Assembly (NCBI GenBank): GCA_964035015.1
Contig: OZ035999.1
Coordinates: forward strand, 3,640,627 to 3,704,626
Reading direction: 5' to 3'
DNA length: 64,000 nucleotides
From: Corallium rubrum
Lineage: Eukaryota > Cnidaria > Anthozoa > Scleralcyonacea > Coralliidae
The notes beneath the pieces were generated by a model that was not told where the DNA came from, searched no databases, and saw only the letters and a list, made by a program, of their open reading frames with translations. The position numbers and the translations under genes are program-made. Below are positions 31,022-42,982 of this stretch, one piece after another (position 1 is the first letter of the stretch; each line of letters starts with the position of its first letter).

Positions 31022-32375
31022 TTACATATTGCAATTCACAAATCGTGATGCACTTTTTGAAATAATTATGCGATCTAAAACAAACAAAAATTCCAAAATC
31101 GCAATGCAAAGTAACCGCTGGGTGCCCTCCAATAACTTCTGCACAGCGTGTTTTGGTTTATTACAAAACAAAACAACAGCTTTGGAAAGTTCTCATGTTA
31201 CATCGCATCATAACAATAAAAACGTTCTGAAACAAACACTGCTACTGTAAATTTATCCTTCATAATGCAGTGAGATTTTGAGCACAAAAATAAAACAAAC
31301 ACATGTCATTTCAGACACATTTCTGACACATTTCTGACACTGTTGTTTCACCTGCAGTTTGAAATGTCACATTTAATGAGTAAAATGCTTGGAAAGGTTC
31401 GAATTACATACTGATGAGTTTGATGTTTGAAACAAGCTTAAATAAATGCGTTGTTTTTTGCACAGCATTTCAAATTCTAGTATAATCCAGAACTCCAACA
31501 CCAATTCTGTCTGAAATACTGAAGCAAAAGTGGAAGTTGAAATTGGGAGGGGGGGTGGGGTGGGGTTGGGGGTGGGGGGGGGTTCAGTCCCAGCCCACCC
31601 CACCCCCCTACTTTTTCAACAATATTTTCACAATGCACTTTTGAAATGTTTATTCAAACCCTGCATCATGTACATGTATCATTAAAATGTATGAGCACAG
31701 CTTTCAGGCACACTTTCAGCTCAGAAAATTCAATCATACAGGTACATTTTTCCAAACTTCTTTGTTTGTTAGCTGTGTTTACACACTTGTCACATGTATT
31801 TTCCAAACAATTAATTTTGGTCAGAAACAAAAATTATTCGATGTTATCCACTGGTGTTGTAGTTGAAACTTTTGGGATCACAACCCATTAGTCTGATATA
31901 GAAATTTTGACCTAATGGTCTCAGTCCAAGTCCCATTAGTCCAGGACCAGGCTTTTAGCCTGAAGGGCATCCGGGCATCATGGGAGTCACCCTGGAATGA
32001 AAAGTGGATGGCTTCGTGGATGCCCAAAGTTTTAAAGATAAAGGAAATTATTCTCAACGATTTACATAAAATATAAATTTTTACAAAAAAGTAGCCTATC
32101 AATATCACTAAGTCAAGAGTCATAATTGCATTCAATACATGATATAATGACAACACAAATGGTGCAAAGTTGAGAATGTTCGAAAAACCAAGAATGAATC
32201 TGACATTATACTTTAGTGCACCACACAGACACTAACATGAAGTTGCTTCCTTATTAATACCGATGTACTGAAGTTTCAATGTGAGATTGTCGTATCGCGG
32301 TAGCCTTCGGATTTGTAAATTTCCAGAAATATTTTTCCGGAGGGGTGTTGGGTGGATTATATGCACCACGAAGAT
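31022..32375. other. intergenic, low-complexity G tract only
   Basis: No gene supported. 31540-31610 is a G-rich/C-rich low-complexity tract. Short direct repeats TTTCTGACACATTTCTGACA lie at 31318-31340. Confidence 0.4.
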
Positions 32376-32399
32376 TGGACGCCCTCTCAAAATCCTGGC

Positions 32400-33710
32400 T
32401 ATAAGCCTGGTCAGGAGCTATCTTGGTAGGACAGCTGATGACAACATAAGACAATCAGAGATATGGTTGTGGAGACAGAGTTTGGATCTATCTCAGTATG
32501 ACAACTGACAATTAAAGACAGCCAGTGACATGGTCATGGAAATAACTTCATGATCTATATCAGTATGACAAGGGACCCTTCCGGACAAGGCAGTACAACA
32601 GGTTAAAAGAAAAGCGAAGGGAAAAGAACTTGATCACGTGATACTCGAAGGACAGCAAATAGAGAACGTGCACGCGTTTGAATATCTGGGCAGCCGGCTA
32701 CAGTGTGACGGTGAAGATAATGCGGACGTTAGTTATCGTATGGGGATAGCACAATCTGTTTTCAGCTCCCTATCCCATATGTGGACCGACCAACGCTTAC
32801 CACTGTCGATGAAGCTGAGGCTGTATAAGACTGCCGTGTGTTCGACACTAGCACACGCTTGCGAAGCGTGGAAACTATCGGTCAACGTGAAGAAGACAAT
32901 CAACGGATTCAACAGCAGATGCCTGCATGTTATCACCAAGGAAGACTACCGAGAAACGGCATCCAACCCCGTATATTCGACTTGGTGCTCGCGATACGCC
33001 GCCGCAGACAACGTTATCTCGGCCACATCTTGCGTATGGCCGCAAACCGTTTGGCGAGGCGCACGCTCGTTGCCTATGTTCACGGTGGTGATGTAGTACC
33101 AGCTGGGTCCCTCCTCGAGGACTGTGAGCGGATGCCATTTGAAGACCTGGCGCGCCTCGCAAGAGACAGGAAAGGATGGCAGAAGAGAGTGAAAGCTCTC
33201 CACTAACTCTTACGAACGCATTGTAGCATTGCACCTAATGGGTGCGTGATGTAAAACATACATACATCAGTATGACAGCTGATGACAACTAAAGACAACC
33301 TGGCACATAGTCATGGAGTTATTATCCCAGTGTGATCTATCGCAGTGTAACAGCTGACAACTAAGGCCAGCAAGTAACATGGTCATGGAGATATATTCAG
33401 GATCTTAATGCCAGTGTGATAGCTGACAACTAAAGACAGCCAGCAGTGACATGCATGGTCATGGAGATAGGGTCAAGGTCTATTTCAGTGAGACCGCTAC
33501 TGTACGACAACTGACAAATAAAGACAGTCAGTGGTCCTGGTCGGAGATATGGGGTGAGGATCTATCAATTAAAGACAGCCAGGGACATGGAGATAGAGGA
33601 AACAGCAAGAGACATGGTCGTTGAGATAGAGGATCTATCTCAGTACGACAGCTGACAACAACTAAAGATAGCCAGTGTTATGGGATAGTCTTTTATACCA
33701 CTGACCAGCC
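32400..33710. repeat. minisatellite of ~55-70 bp units, interrupted by a LINE fragment
   Basis: Units share CAGTATGACAGCTGACAACT, then AAAGACAGCCAGTGACATGG and TCATGGAGATA. Units occur at about 32400-32580 and 33265-33700; 32580-33260 is an unrelated reverse-transcriptase fragment. Confidence 0.8.
32600..33262 (+). pseudogene. decayed LINE reverse transcriptase C-terminus, frameshifted
   Basis: Frame 1 (from about 32600 to 32970) reads like the thumb and tail of a non-LTR reverse transcriptase (FEYLGSRLQCDG, RLPLSMKLRLYKTAV, NSRCLHVIT). The frame then shifts near 32970 and continues in frame 2 as FDLVLAIRRRRQRYLGHILR and LARDRKGWQKRVKALH to a stop at 33204-33206. The 3' end runs into ACATACATAC, a short repeat tail typical of several LINE clades. 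Only the 3' end is present, as expected of 5' truncation. It sits inside the minisatellite. It is not functional. Confidence 0.75.
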
Positions 33711-34234
33711 ATTGGACGAGGACAATAAACTGCAGGCTCACAGAGCACCTGCTGATCCCTAATTGAATCCTAACTTATCACGACATAGATGAAAGCGATT
33801 TTCTAATTACTCATTTAAGTAACTTTTTTTTGTCCCAGACAGAAAATAAATAATAAACATTTTGACCAATCAAAGCTTCTGTTTGTAGCACCCCACGTGC
33901 AATTTTGACGAACAGTATCACTTTCTAAAGTCCTTATCTTCATTTTTGATCTCGCGCTACTTCTATTATCAAGAAGAACAAGCATGCATTATCGTCGGGG
34001 AACTGGTCGTCTTCGAGCTGAAAAAGAATTGTGCATTTTGGACTAATAATAGTCGGGGTTTTAGACAGCGCGTAACAAAAAAAGATAGCCGTGCATTTGC
34101 TGCTCAGAAGATTCCAGTTTTTTCTGTTTGAAATCATTTTCACGGTGAGTAAAGTGACGATACTGACACTCGCAGACGTTTTATTGTGGAGAATTTGAAT
34201 AAGACTTGCTTTGTAACCGTTACTAAATAATATA

Positions 34235-34375
34235 CACTTAATGTCTGCTTCCGAGGGAAACGGTTAGTTTCGTTTTCCCAAGAGTCTTGATATTTCTCGA
34301 GACGAAGTCGAGGGAAACATCGAGACTCGAAGGAAAACAAAACTATCTGTTTCCCGAGGGAGCAGACATTAAGTG
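34235..34375. mobile_element. palindromic MITE
   Basis: CACTTAATGTCTGCTTCCGA mirrors GGGAGCAGACATTAAGTG (ending 34375), with GAGGGAAACGG / TCTGTTTCCCGAG inside. Confidence 0.75.
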
Positions 34376-34383
34376 GGGTTTTT

Positions 34384-34765
34384 TATATAGCTTGAGTTTC
34401 GCTGAATAATTTCGACGTTTATCAAGGGAAAGACCAAGACATTTCGTCTGGCTCCGTAATTTCACTTCAACCAAACAAATATGAGTCTCAGAACAAAAGA
34501 ACAGCAATACATTTCCCCAGTTAATCTTCACACATGCTTTGAAGACCTATAACTATTCTTTTTTTCCTACCAAACAAGCTTTTGTTCATGATGCCGTGAA
34601 GAGTTCAAAGTTCTACAGGGCAACAATTGAAAACTTATTGACCGAGCAGGCAATAATTTCTCAATTATTGCCCGCTCGGTAGACATTGAAATTTAACTAA
34701 GGTCATGTGACTACAAACCAAACAATGACTCATCGTTGTATCCAGTGAAACTCAAGCTATATAAC
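34384..34765. mobile_element. MITE with inner hairpin
   Basis: TATATAGCTTGAGTTTCGCTG on the left mirrors CAGTGAAACTCAAGCTATATA on the right. At 34640-34682 ACCGAGCAGGCAATAATT faces AATTATTGCCCGCTCGGT. Confidence 0.7.
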
Positions 34766-34934
34766 AATACATTATATCATAGGGGCTATATTATCTTATT
34801 AATTTTCTCCGAGTTGCTGTTACGACTTACGGTGTTACCTCTCTCCATGTTTCTAGGCGGGTTTGACTTTTAAGTTTCTGGCTAACACTAGGCGAGAGAG
34901 AATCCATGGACGGGAAAAGATTAGCGGCTAATAT

Positions 34935-35430
34935 AGCATATGGCACAACCCTTGCATAAAACTGAACGCTTCTGACTTGTGTATGGAACAATAAAATAAG
35001 TTCAAAGACGTATCTGTTAAGATCCGATCAATCCAGTAACGCGGAAAAGAGTTCATGTCTATAGCATATTGCGCAGCCTGTCTATAGCATATTGCGCAGC
35101 CGTTGCATAAAACGCGACGGTTATGTGATGTTTGAAACGAGTAAAATTCGTCTACGTTCTAGGACGTTGTATCTGTTAGGATCTGATCAATCCACCGACC
35201 CTGAAAAGACTTCAGGTTTATAAGCTATAGTATATTGAATCCCAATGGAACCGTTACACAAAACGCGACGGTTGTGACGTCTGAAACGAGCAAAATTCAT
35301 CTAAGTTCTAGGACGTTGTATCAATCTACGGACGCGGAAGTGTTCGGTTTATTGGCCATAGCACATTGCACAACCGTTCTACAAAACGCGACGGTTGGGT
35401 GACGTATGAAACTAAAAGGAGTAACATTCG
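34935..35430. repeat. tandem array of ~140-bp diverged units
   Basis: Three and a half units share TAGCATATTG, then ACAACCGTT-like, AAAACGCGACGGTT, GTGACGT.TGAAACGAG and GGATCTGATCAATCCA. A 24-bp internal duplication (CTGTCTATAGCATATTGCGC) is seen at 35057-35102. Confidence 0.75.
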
Positions 35431-35432
35431 TC

Positions 35433-35740
35433 CTCGAATTTTCCTTCCACTAAAATCCCTAGAACATGCTATGTAATCGAGTGAAATGCCCAATATTACT
35501 TATAATGTACCCCATTCTCTCCTGGCATTACCACCTTAATGTATACAGAACTCCCGATCAAGCTCTCGGCAACGGCCTCCGTGGCTCAGTGGCCAGAGCA
35601 TTGCACTAGAATCGCAAGGTCGTGGGTTCAATTCCTGCCGGAAGGCCTGTGTAGTTGCATTTTTCGCAACTGGTCCCGGTTTGGTCTTAAAATGTATATA
35701 TTCTACACTCGAATTTTCCTTCCCCTAAAATCCCTAGAAC

Positions 35741-35744
<4 letters not shown>
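35433..35744 (+). mobile_element. tRNA-like repeat with terminal direct repeats, copy 1
   Basis: The core has TGGCTCAGTGGCCAGAGC (A box-like, 35582) and GTGGGTTCAATTCC (B box-like, 35623). It is flanked on both sides by CTCGAATTTTCCTTCC and AAAATCCCTAGAACAT (35433 and 35708, 275 bp apart). The right copy runs into a (TA)n tract. Confidence 0.75.

Positions 35745-35824
<80 letters not shown>
35742..35824. repeat. (TA)n microsatellite
   Basis: About 41 TA units directly after a tRNA-like repeat. Confidence 0.95.
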
Positions 35825-35826
<2 letters not shown>

Positions 35827-35854
35827 ATTAGAGCAGTGTTGTGCAAATTGACTA

Positions 35855-36400
35855 AAAGTCAAGTCACGAGTCGAGTCATTTAAGTGTCTGGTCGAACTAT
35901 CCTACAAGTTTTTTTCACACCGTTGCACGCAACGTATGAAAGGAAAGGACCGCGGGGGCTGATCTTGCTTTTTAGCAGTCGGTGTCTGAATTGCGAAAGA
36001 CGCAATTAACTTGGCCTGGTCGAAGGTAAATTTTTATCAAAGGCGCATCTGGCAGCCGAGATCTGAGTATTGGTTTTTCCGAGGAGGGGAGACTACTGTA
36101 GTATAGTATCAGCATGGCACGCCAGATCAGTGAAGTCCAGTTATTTTGCCAAAGAATCTCTGAGTGGCATCTGACTCGAGTCATTTGAGGTAAGTGAGTC
36201 GAGTCAGACAACTTCGAGGGGCCAGATTAGTGAATTCGCCTATATCAGAGACTCGCCGGGTCGAGTCATTCGGAGTCTGTGACTCGACTCGCGAGTTAAT
36301 TTTTGTAAAGGACAAAAGACTCGAAGCGACTCGGCGAAAATAATGACTCGGGTTCGAATCATTGACTCGACTCGAGTTGTTCCAACACTGGACTCAGTAA
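35855..36400. repeat. GACTCGAGTCA-rich diverged repeat region
   Basis: GACTCGA or its complement TCGAGTC occurs many times (35866, 36175, 36195, 36250, 36285, 36310, 36345, 36365). Because the motif is near-palindromic the region can fold many ways. No coding frame. Confidence 0.55.
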
Positions 36401-36769
36401 GTAGCCTGTATACAGAGTCTATACAGTGTATAGTTAGCAAATTCATCAGGTGGGTGGAACATCCTGGAGTAAGGCACTAACTTGACTTATGAAGGGCATA
36501 TTGTTTCTTGGCATGTGGCCTCCCTCGTCTAGTTACAAATGCGCCGTAACGTTGTATCGCATTAAATGCAACAATTTCCAGTTCATACATAGCATTAATT
36601 TTTAATCCCGGTTTTCATATAATCGCAACGATCTCACGATTAGCGTACGATACCACAATGAGAACATACCACAATGAGAATATCGTTGCGACGCAGATAC
36701 GACAAACCTAACACCTTCCGTGTCGTTGGAAGCTTGGTTTTCAACGATCATTACGATTACATGCAAGAG

Positions 36770-36930
36770 TCGAACTAAACGGTAATCGAAATAGTGAAAT
36801 AAAAGTAGCGTGCTGCGCAGGCAGTGTTGAAATAGCAATCGAAATATAGTAAGGGGTTATAAGAGATACTGCCGAAACAGAGAACGTAGGAGTCTAACGT
36901 TTCGAGCGAAGGCCCTTCGTCCAAAAACGG
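36770..36930 (-). mobile_element. Penelope-like terminal fragment with decayed hammerhead
   Basis: The block from AAGTAGCGTGCTGCGCAGGC (36802) through TACTGCCGAAACAGAGAACG and TAACGTTTCGAGCGAAGG matches 49473-49592. The minus-strand ribozyme core reads UGGACGA in place of CUGACGA; stem II and GAAA are kept. Confidence 0.6.
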
Positions 36931-37413
36931 TAATCGTGCGGTTTAAACGATTTTTTGCCGAAATAGGCCGCAAATGCTAATTTATCGGTGAAAATAATGT
37001 TTTTAACCGTAGAATAGCAAAACAACACACCCCTCAACTTCCCATTTTGGCAGATGCATATATGGGGCGGATGCATATTTGGATATACTGATAATTAGCG
37101 TTGAAGTGGTGAATTGCCTTCACCCACATGGAAGTAGTTCATAGAACTAATTGGGGGAAACTATGGTTACGTACACACTATATCAGATATAGGCTTATGC
37201 TCTGTTCCAAAATGTTTTCAGTTCAAATGAAAACAATTTTCATCAGCATCGTAGCGCAGGATATGTCCGTATACAAAGCAGGGTTTTGTTTCCGCAAGAG
37301 TCAAGACTCCATTCACTTTGAACAAAACAACGATTCGACGATTTTGCCGTTTACGTTATAATTGGATGCCACCTCCAACAGCGGAGCGTTGCTTCGCTAC
37401 AAAAGTTTCGATT

Positions 37414-37500
37414 TTGTAGAGGGAGGAAAACTGGAGAATCCTCGATGTACAGGAGAGGACCAACTACTGTATTCACATGAGGCTAAAGGGGTCAGCCATT
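37414..37500. repeat. fragment of the 5S-like repeat family
   Basis: GATTTTGTAGAGGGAGGAAA, then GGAGAATCC and GAGAGGACCAACTACTGTAT match the fuller copies at 44165-44340 and 45200-45370. Confidence 0.6.
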
Positions 37501-37629
37501 CGAGTACTGTATATAAACCCCATCCGACGTGCTTAATGTTTAACAGCTTGTACCATCTTGAAAAACCTTGGCCCTTGTATCGTGCGATAGTCCCATGCAT
37601 GATCGCGTTTCGATTATGAATGTGAACAA

Positions 37630-37631
<2 letters not shown>

Positions 37632-37712
<81 letters not shown>
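37632..37712. repeat. (TA)n microsatellite
   Basis: About 40 uninterrupted TA units. Confidence 0.95.
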
Positions 37713-37713
<1 letters not shown>

Positions 37714-37901
37714 AAGCACGTGTGATTTTGTTCACGGAATGTCGGAAAGTGCTCGATACCATAAAGGTAGAGCGAATATAGTATAGTTTAAGGGGGCTTG
37801 CCTCAAAATGTTGAGTGTTGTTGAATGTAAAACTTTTATTTCAAATTTTCAACGTTTCAGGGCGCTGCCGCTTTACAACCTATAAATGCTGTTAAAACAC
37901 G

Positions 37902-38010
37902 GTTTGGTCTTAAAATGTATATATTCCAACATTCGAGATCTTCCTTCACCAAAAATCTCTGGGACGTGTAGTTTAAATGTGTGAAATGTCAAATTAGCCT
38001 CACTAAACTC
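37902..38010 (+). repeat. 3' fragment of the tRNA-like repeat
   Basis: GGTTTGGTCTTAAAATGTAT, then ATTCGAGATCTTCCTTCACC and GTGTGAAATGTCAAAT are a diverged form of the terminal block in the fuller copies. Confidence 0.65.
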
Positions 38011-38460
38011 AACATATTAGTCTGCATGGTTTAGGTTTGCACTCGAAAGGCGTCAGTATTTCGTTACTAAAAATTTCGGCAGTTTACCACCATTTCACTT
38101 CACTCTATCCAAAATACCGCCTACGCAGCTCTGTTTTTTGCACTCAAAAGTTCTCTTTGCAGTACGACTAATTTGCAGTCATGTTGAGACTAGCTTTTCT
38201 TTTCACCAGGAAGATTGATATTGTGCTGTGGCGTTTCTATTAGTCGTTACAAAGGCGTTATTGGTTTTTCAAGCAAAATTACATTCCCAAAATTTAATAC
38301 GAATTAGAACAATATTTTATTTGCACTGTTGAACTAATATGCAATTAAGACCGCCTAACTTTTATTTTCGGGGAAGAATTATATTTAAATTTTTTGTTTG
38401 ACTTATTTGTTACCATGGCGCATAGTTAACGGCTTTCCAATCATCACGACCGAACTAAAG

Positions 38461-38688
38461 TCACAGAATAAAGACTATACAGAAGGGCCACTCGGGTCGG
38501 AACCTTTGAAGTTTTTGTCTCCGCGCATGTCGCATTACGCATGTTGCTCAGCCAGTAAACTGCATGTTCTGGCCAATAAGCACGCTGAACTGGCTGTCCT
38601 AGCCAGTAAACTGCATATTTTTGCATAAAAATACAAGGACACGTTGTACCGCTAAGTGGCCCTTGTGTATAGTCTTTATTCTGTGCTA
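38461..38688. mobile_element. palindromic MITE with internal short repeats
   Basis: CACAGAATAAAGACTATACA mirrors TGTATAGTCTTTATTCTGTG. The centre carries three GCCAGTAAACTGCAT-like units. Confidence 0.75.
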
Positions 38689-39061
38689 AAGTGTAGATAA
38701 ACAAAAAGGAAAATTACATTTTTGCATTCAAACTATAATGCCTAATTTGCGTTAAAGTTGATAATTATTTAGAATTATTGTACTTCTCCGAAAGAATAAC
38801 AAGTTATCAGAGTATACCGAAGTAGCTATTTTTTTGTATAGCTGAGGTAAAACGGACATAGATATATACTTAAGCCGGACTTTTTTTCTCGATAAAATTG
38901 TCCACACCGGCATAAGTAGTAGTTTACCCAGGATGAATCAAGTGTGAACTGTTTTCAAGCTTAAATGCCCAGGAAACGTTTCTTAACCACCTACAGACCT
39001 TGATCCTGTAATCTTCTAAGCTTCCTTTAGCGGTATCTTACGTTTGCATATAAAACGTCAT

Positions 39062-39322
39062 TCACTCTTGTGCTGTCGTGGTAGGACCACATAGCGCCCT
39101 CACGAGCTTCAACCACGTGTCTCTGTCCTGTGCAGCCATCACTGCTTCATAGGAGATGGATAGTTCCTCAAGGTCTCTCGCAACTGTGTCCCTCCATCGC
39201 AGCCCTGTCGTCCAGGTCTTCTTTTCCCTTTCGGCTCCCAAAATAGCAGCCTGTGGGTCGGTCGTGTTGGTGACATCCTGACCATATGTCCTAGCCATGT
39301 CAGTCGTTTCTGTTCGTTTCAT
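39062..39322 (-). pseudogene. LINE reverse-transcriptase C-terminal fragment
   Basis: The minus-strand frame reads LRWRDTVARDLEELSISYEA, then AAQDRDTWLKLVRALCGPTT, the familiar tail of a non-LTR (CR1/jockey-like) polyprotein. Nothing upstream is preserved. It differs from the fragment at 32600, so two LINE lineages have inserted here. Confidence 0.75.
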
Positions 39323-39409
39323 ATGAAACGTAGTTATTCTATACTCTGAATGTCTGTATCAACGCCAGATTACAATTACTTGTCAAAGGGATACTTTTCA
39401 TGCAGACAG

Positions 39410-40600
39410 CTATATAGAATGCAATGGGTTAACAAGTCTATACTTCATTCCTGCCTGAACCGGCCAAAAACGGTTTCTCTTAATTATTTCTGAACTCTGT
39501 CTAAGACTTTAACGTTAGATTATTTTGCTAATCAAAGGGCAAACTCTTTAACAGTATAGGCTGGTCAGAAATTGGCTAGCAAGTTTATAACTCTGATGTA
39601 CTCCTTCCGAAGCCAGCCAAAAAATAGCCCCTTGATTATTTAATTTTGTTTCCGTCTAAAGCCAGATTAAAATTTACGAAGTGGCTAGGTCCGGCAATCG
39701 ATTCCAGTATCGGCGCGGCATGAAAGTAACGAGACCGTTGAGTGGGACGTAGCGAATTTCTGTTCTATCACTGACCACTAGCACTATCAGCCGCTCAAAA
39801 CGTCAGCATTTCTTTACTAAGATCTTGGCAGTTCACAAAGGTTGTTGCTTTGCTATTGTTATATCGAAAACACTGCCAATGCAGCAGTCCGACCTTTTGC
39901 ATTCGACGTTTACTCTATCTCATCAGTTTAGAAACCTCTTGGTAAACCCTTTCTTTTATATAAAACGGAATGAGACAAATTAAGGCAAACCATTACGTTT
40001 CCCATGTAAACAGTAAAATTGTACTGTTGTTTTGACCACCGATCGATAAGAGAATTTCGTGACACGAGTTAGGTCAGTTAGCCGGGATAGCCGGCTCATG
40101 TAATGTGTAAGGTTTTACCTTTGGTTCAAGGTTACTATACATGAATTAAAACATTCTCATAACGTAGGCCATCACACATTCAATGACAGTATTTGAGTAT
40201 ACACTGGTTGACACAGCTGAACTGAGTGAATCGAAGAAGGAAAGATATTAAGACAACACGCAAACACGTGTTACAACAGTTACGTTTAATCGGAATCTGG
40301 CTGCGCTGGTACTGGAATCGATTGCTGGAGCTTTAGTTTTTCTTGAACGAGTTCCGCTTACCGGACCTGTATAGTCACTTCGTAAAATTTACTCGTCAGC
40401 GTGAAAACTCTCAAACAGCCTAGACTAGATAGCAATGGGTTATGGAACCCTGCACGCTTTTAAAATTTCTTGCCTAAACTGGTCTAAAAGGATCCCTTTA
40501 TTGTGTTACTTTGTCTAACGCCAGACAATTTTACTCTCGTCAAAGCGAGAACCCTCAGACATCCTAGCAATATATTAAACAACAATTAACGAACGACAAA
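39410..40600. repeat. old, diverged units of the CTGGCTAACGCCAG satellite
   Basis: Blocks such as GCAATGGGTTAACAAGTCTA, GGCCAAAAACGG, TAACGCCAGACAATTTTACT and GAGAACCCTCAGACATCCTA (40549) are the complement of units in the array at 41451-42000, with heavy divergence. Confidence 0.5.
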
Positions 40601-41142
40601 ATACCGTGCAGGCGAAAAAGTGAAGTTTCTACCACATCGATATAACACGCCAGTGTACGTGCTGCACTTCTAAAGAGAACAGTTTACATACGACTGATAG
40701 GATTATTCAGTATAAATAACTAAATTAGGTTAGTTTTCTCGGCTTTTGGCCTGTAAATATAGCTCTCGTGGTTCCCAGGTATCAATTTGTCTATTTCGAA
40801 CACTGCATGATTATAGTTATTGTGCGTGATGTGTCCGTTACTAAAATTAATGGTTTCTGACATTCCATATACAACAATCGCCCAGCAGGGATCCTCAAAC
40901 AAAACTACGCACTCCTGTGATCACAAAACACGAAGGCAATCAACATTCTTCGTGAAATTCGTTGTAACTTCGCTACAAAACCCATCAATTAAGGCCTCGA
41001 CCACACCTATATGTTTCTAGGCAGCATTTGACTGTCAAGTCTTTTGTACTCTACTCTGGCTAATGCTAGACGATTTTACTAGTCGTCACATGGAAAATCC
41101 ACCGACGCAAGAAGGTTTTGAATTTGAATTTGAAAACTTTAT

Positions 41143-41363
41143 TTAAAGTGCTTATATCACTTGTGGGATTTTAACGTATTTCAATAGAGCAATGAACGAC
41201 GAATTAAAACGAACGACTGAAATTTTTGAGAATTGGCATGTTCAGAAGCCAATATGTCAGGAACTATTTGACTAGATCAAAAACGGCAAAATAACTTATT
41301 AACTGATTTTTTCTGTTCTATTTAAATACGTTAAAACCCCACAAGTGACATAAGCACTTTAAA
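41143..41363. mobile_element. palindromic MITE
   Basis: TTTAAAGTGCTTATATCACT and GTGGGATTTTAACGTATTT mirror AAATACGTTAAAACCCCAC and AAGTGACATAAGCACTTTAAA. Confidence 0.75.
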
Positions 41364-41439
41364 GAGGGATGCACTTAAAAGTGTAAACGCTAATAACCTT
41401 ATGACTTTCTAAGGTTAAGAACACCTTTACCCATGCATG

Positions 41440-42010
41440 GCTGTCTAGCATGTCTGAGGGTTCTCTCTTTCACGAGTGAAATAGTCTGGCGTTAGACAGA
41501 GTAAAACATGAAAGGGTCCGTTTTTGATCAGCTCAGGTATATACGAGTGGGTTAATCACTTGTTAACCCATTGGTTGCCTAGGATGTCTGAGGGTTCTCT
41601 CTTTCACGAGTGAAATAGTCTGGCGTTAGACAGAGTAAAACAAGAAAGGGTCCGTTTTTGACCAGCTCAGGTATACGAGTGGGTTAATCACTTGTTAACC
41701 CATTGGCTGCCTAGGATGTCTGAGGGTTCTCTCTTTCACGAGTGAAATAGTCTGGCGTTAGACAGAGTAAAACAAGAAAGGGTCCGTTTTTGGCCTGCTC
41801 AGGTATATACGAGTGGGTTAATCACTTGTTAAACCCATTGGCTGCCTAGGATGTCTGAGGGTTTTCTCTTTCACGAATGAAATAGTAGTCTGGCGTTAGA
41901 CAGAGTAAAACAAGAAAGGGTCCGTTCTTGACCAGCTCAGGTATACGAGTGTGTTAATCACTTGTTAACCCATTGGCTGCGGCTGCCTAGGATGTCTGAG
42001 GCTTCTCCGA
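41440..42010. repeat. satellite array, ~134-bp unit, four units
   Basis: TGTCTGAGGGTTCTCTCTTT recurs at 41451, 41585, 41717, 41852 and (variant) 41993, so spacing is 132-141 bp. Each unit has TTTCACGAGTGAAATAGTCT, GGCGTTAGACAGAGTAAAAC and GTGGGTTAATCACTTGTTAA. Single units or fragments occur at 9318, 17750, 42030, 42490, 43005, 46305 and 61220. Confidence 0.88.
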
Positions 42011-42579
42011 CTGGTGTTTACTAACGATGTCTTTAGTATTTTACTCTGGCTAACGCCAGACGATTTTACTCGTCATTGGAGTGGCTACTGGGCGATAAAG
42101 GGTTAACAGACTATCTCTGTTATCTCACTTAAATTTCTTTACTTTCTCTTTTCTGGATGTTTAAATATAAAAAACAAAAAAGAAACAGCTGCTTTGTTGG
42201 ATAGGCAGCAAATTGATGTGGACTTAGAAGATCTTGAACTCAATTCTGTGACATTATTCGAGGATTTCAGTTCCTCGATAGAGTCAATAATTTCTTTCAA
42301 AAACAACGACGCAGCACCTTAATCTTCTTCAAACTGCAGACCAGCCATTCCGGCTCCATTGTTGTTATTCAAAACCAACGTAAGAAACATCGTATCCTGT
42401 GCTTTATATTGTGAATTATCAGACAAGTCCTCATTCCAAGATGGAAACCCGCTATCTAGCTCCACTAAAGACAGTTAACGAAGTCTTTGGTATTTTACTC
42501 TGGCTAACGCCAGACGATTTTACTCGTCAATGGAGTGGCTACTGGGCGATAAAGGGTTAAACAAAGTAAAACAGTAAAG

Positions 42580-42662
42580 GGACTGTTTTTTTGTTTTTTG
42601 TTTTTTGTTTTGGGTTGGGGTTGGGTTTTTTGTTTTGTTTTTTTTTGGGGGGGGGGGGGGGC
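42580..42662. repeat. T/G low-complexity tract
   Basis: TTTTTTG units passing into a run of 14 or so G. Open frames here (poly-Gly) are artefacts. Confidence 0.85.
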
Positions 42663-42691
42663 TCAGGTACGAATGGGTCATGGGTCCCCTT

Positions 42692-42982
42692 CGAGTCAGA
42701 GCCCCTTTCCGACCTACGCAAGCTTCGGGGGAAAGTAGGCTCTGCCAACAAACTCGATCTTCCCCCCAAGTTTGGGGCGAGTCAGTCATGTTTTAAACTG
42801 GTCAAACAAGTTCTAGTTTACGAACACGCGTAAGCAGGAAAATAGGAAGGGACGCGTTAGAGCCTGGGCCCAAAATATTATCTTGGCAACCGTTCACGCA
42901 TGCTCAAAAAGAAATATCGAGTTTGTTGGCAGAGCCCACTTTCCCCCGAAGCCTGCGTAGGTCGGAAAGGGGCTCTGACTCG
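42692..42982. mobile_element. palindromic MITE
   Basis: CGAGTCAGAGCCCCTTTCCG and GCTTCGGGGGAAAGTAGGCT mirror their complements ending at 42982; CAACAAACTCG mirrors CGAGTTTGTTGG. Confidence 0.78.

Noticed and set aside
41440..42010. CRISPR array
   Set aside because: Units are contiguous with no variable spacers, and the context is eukaryotic.
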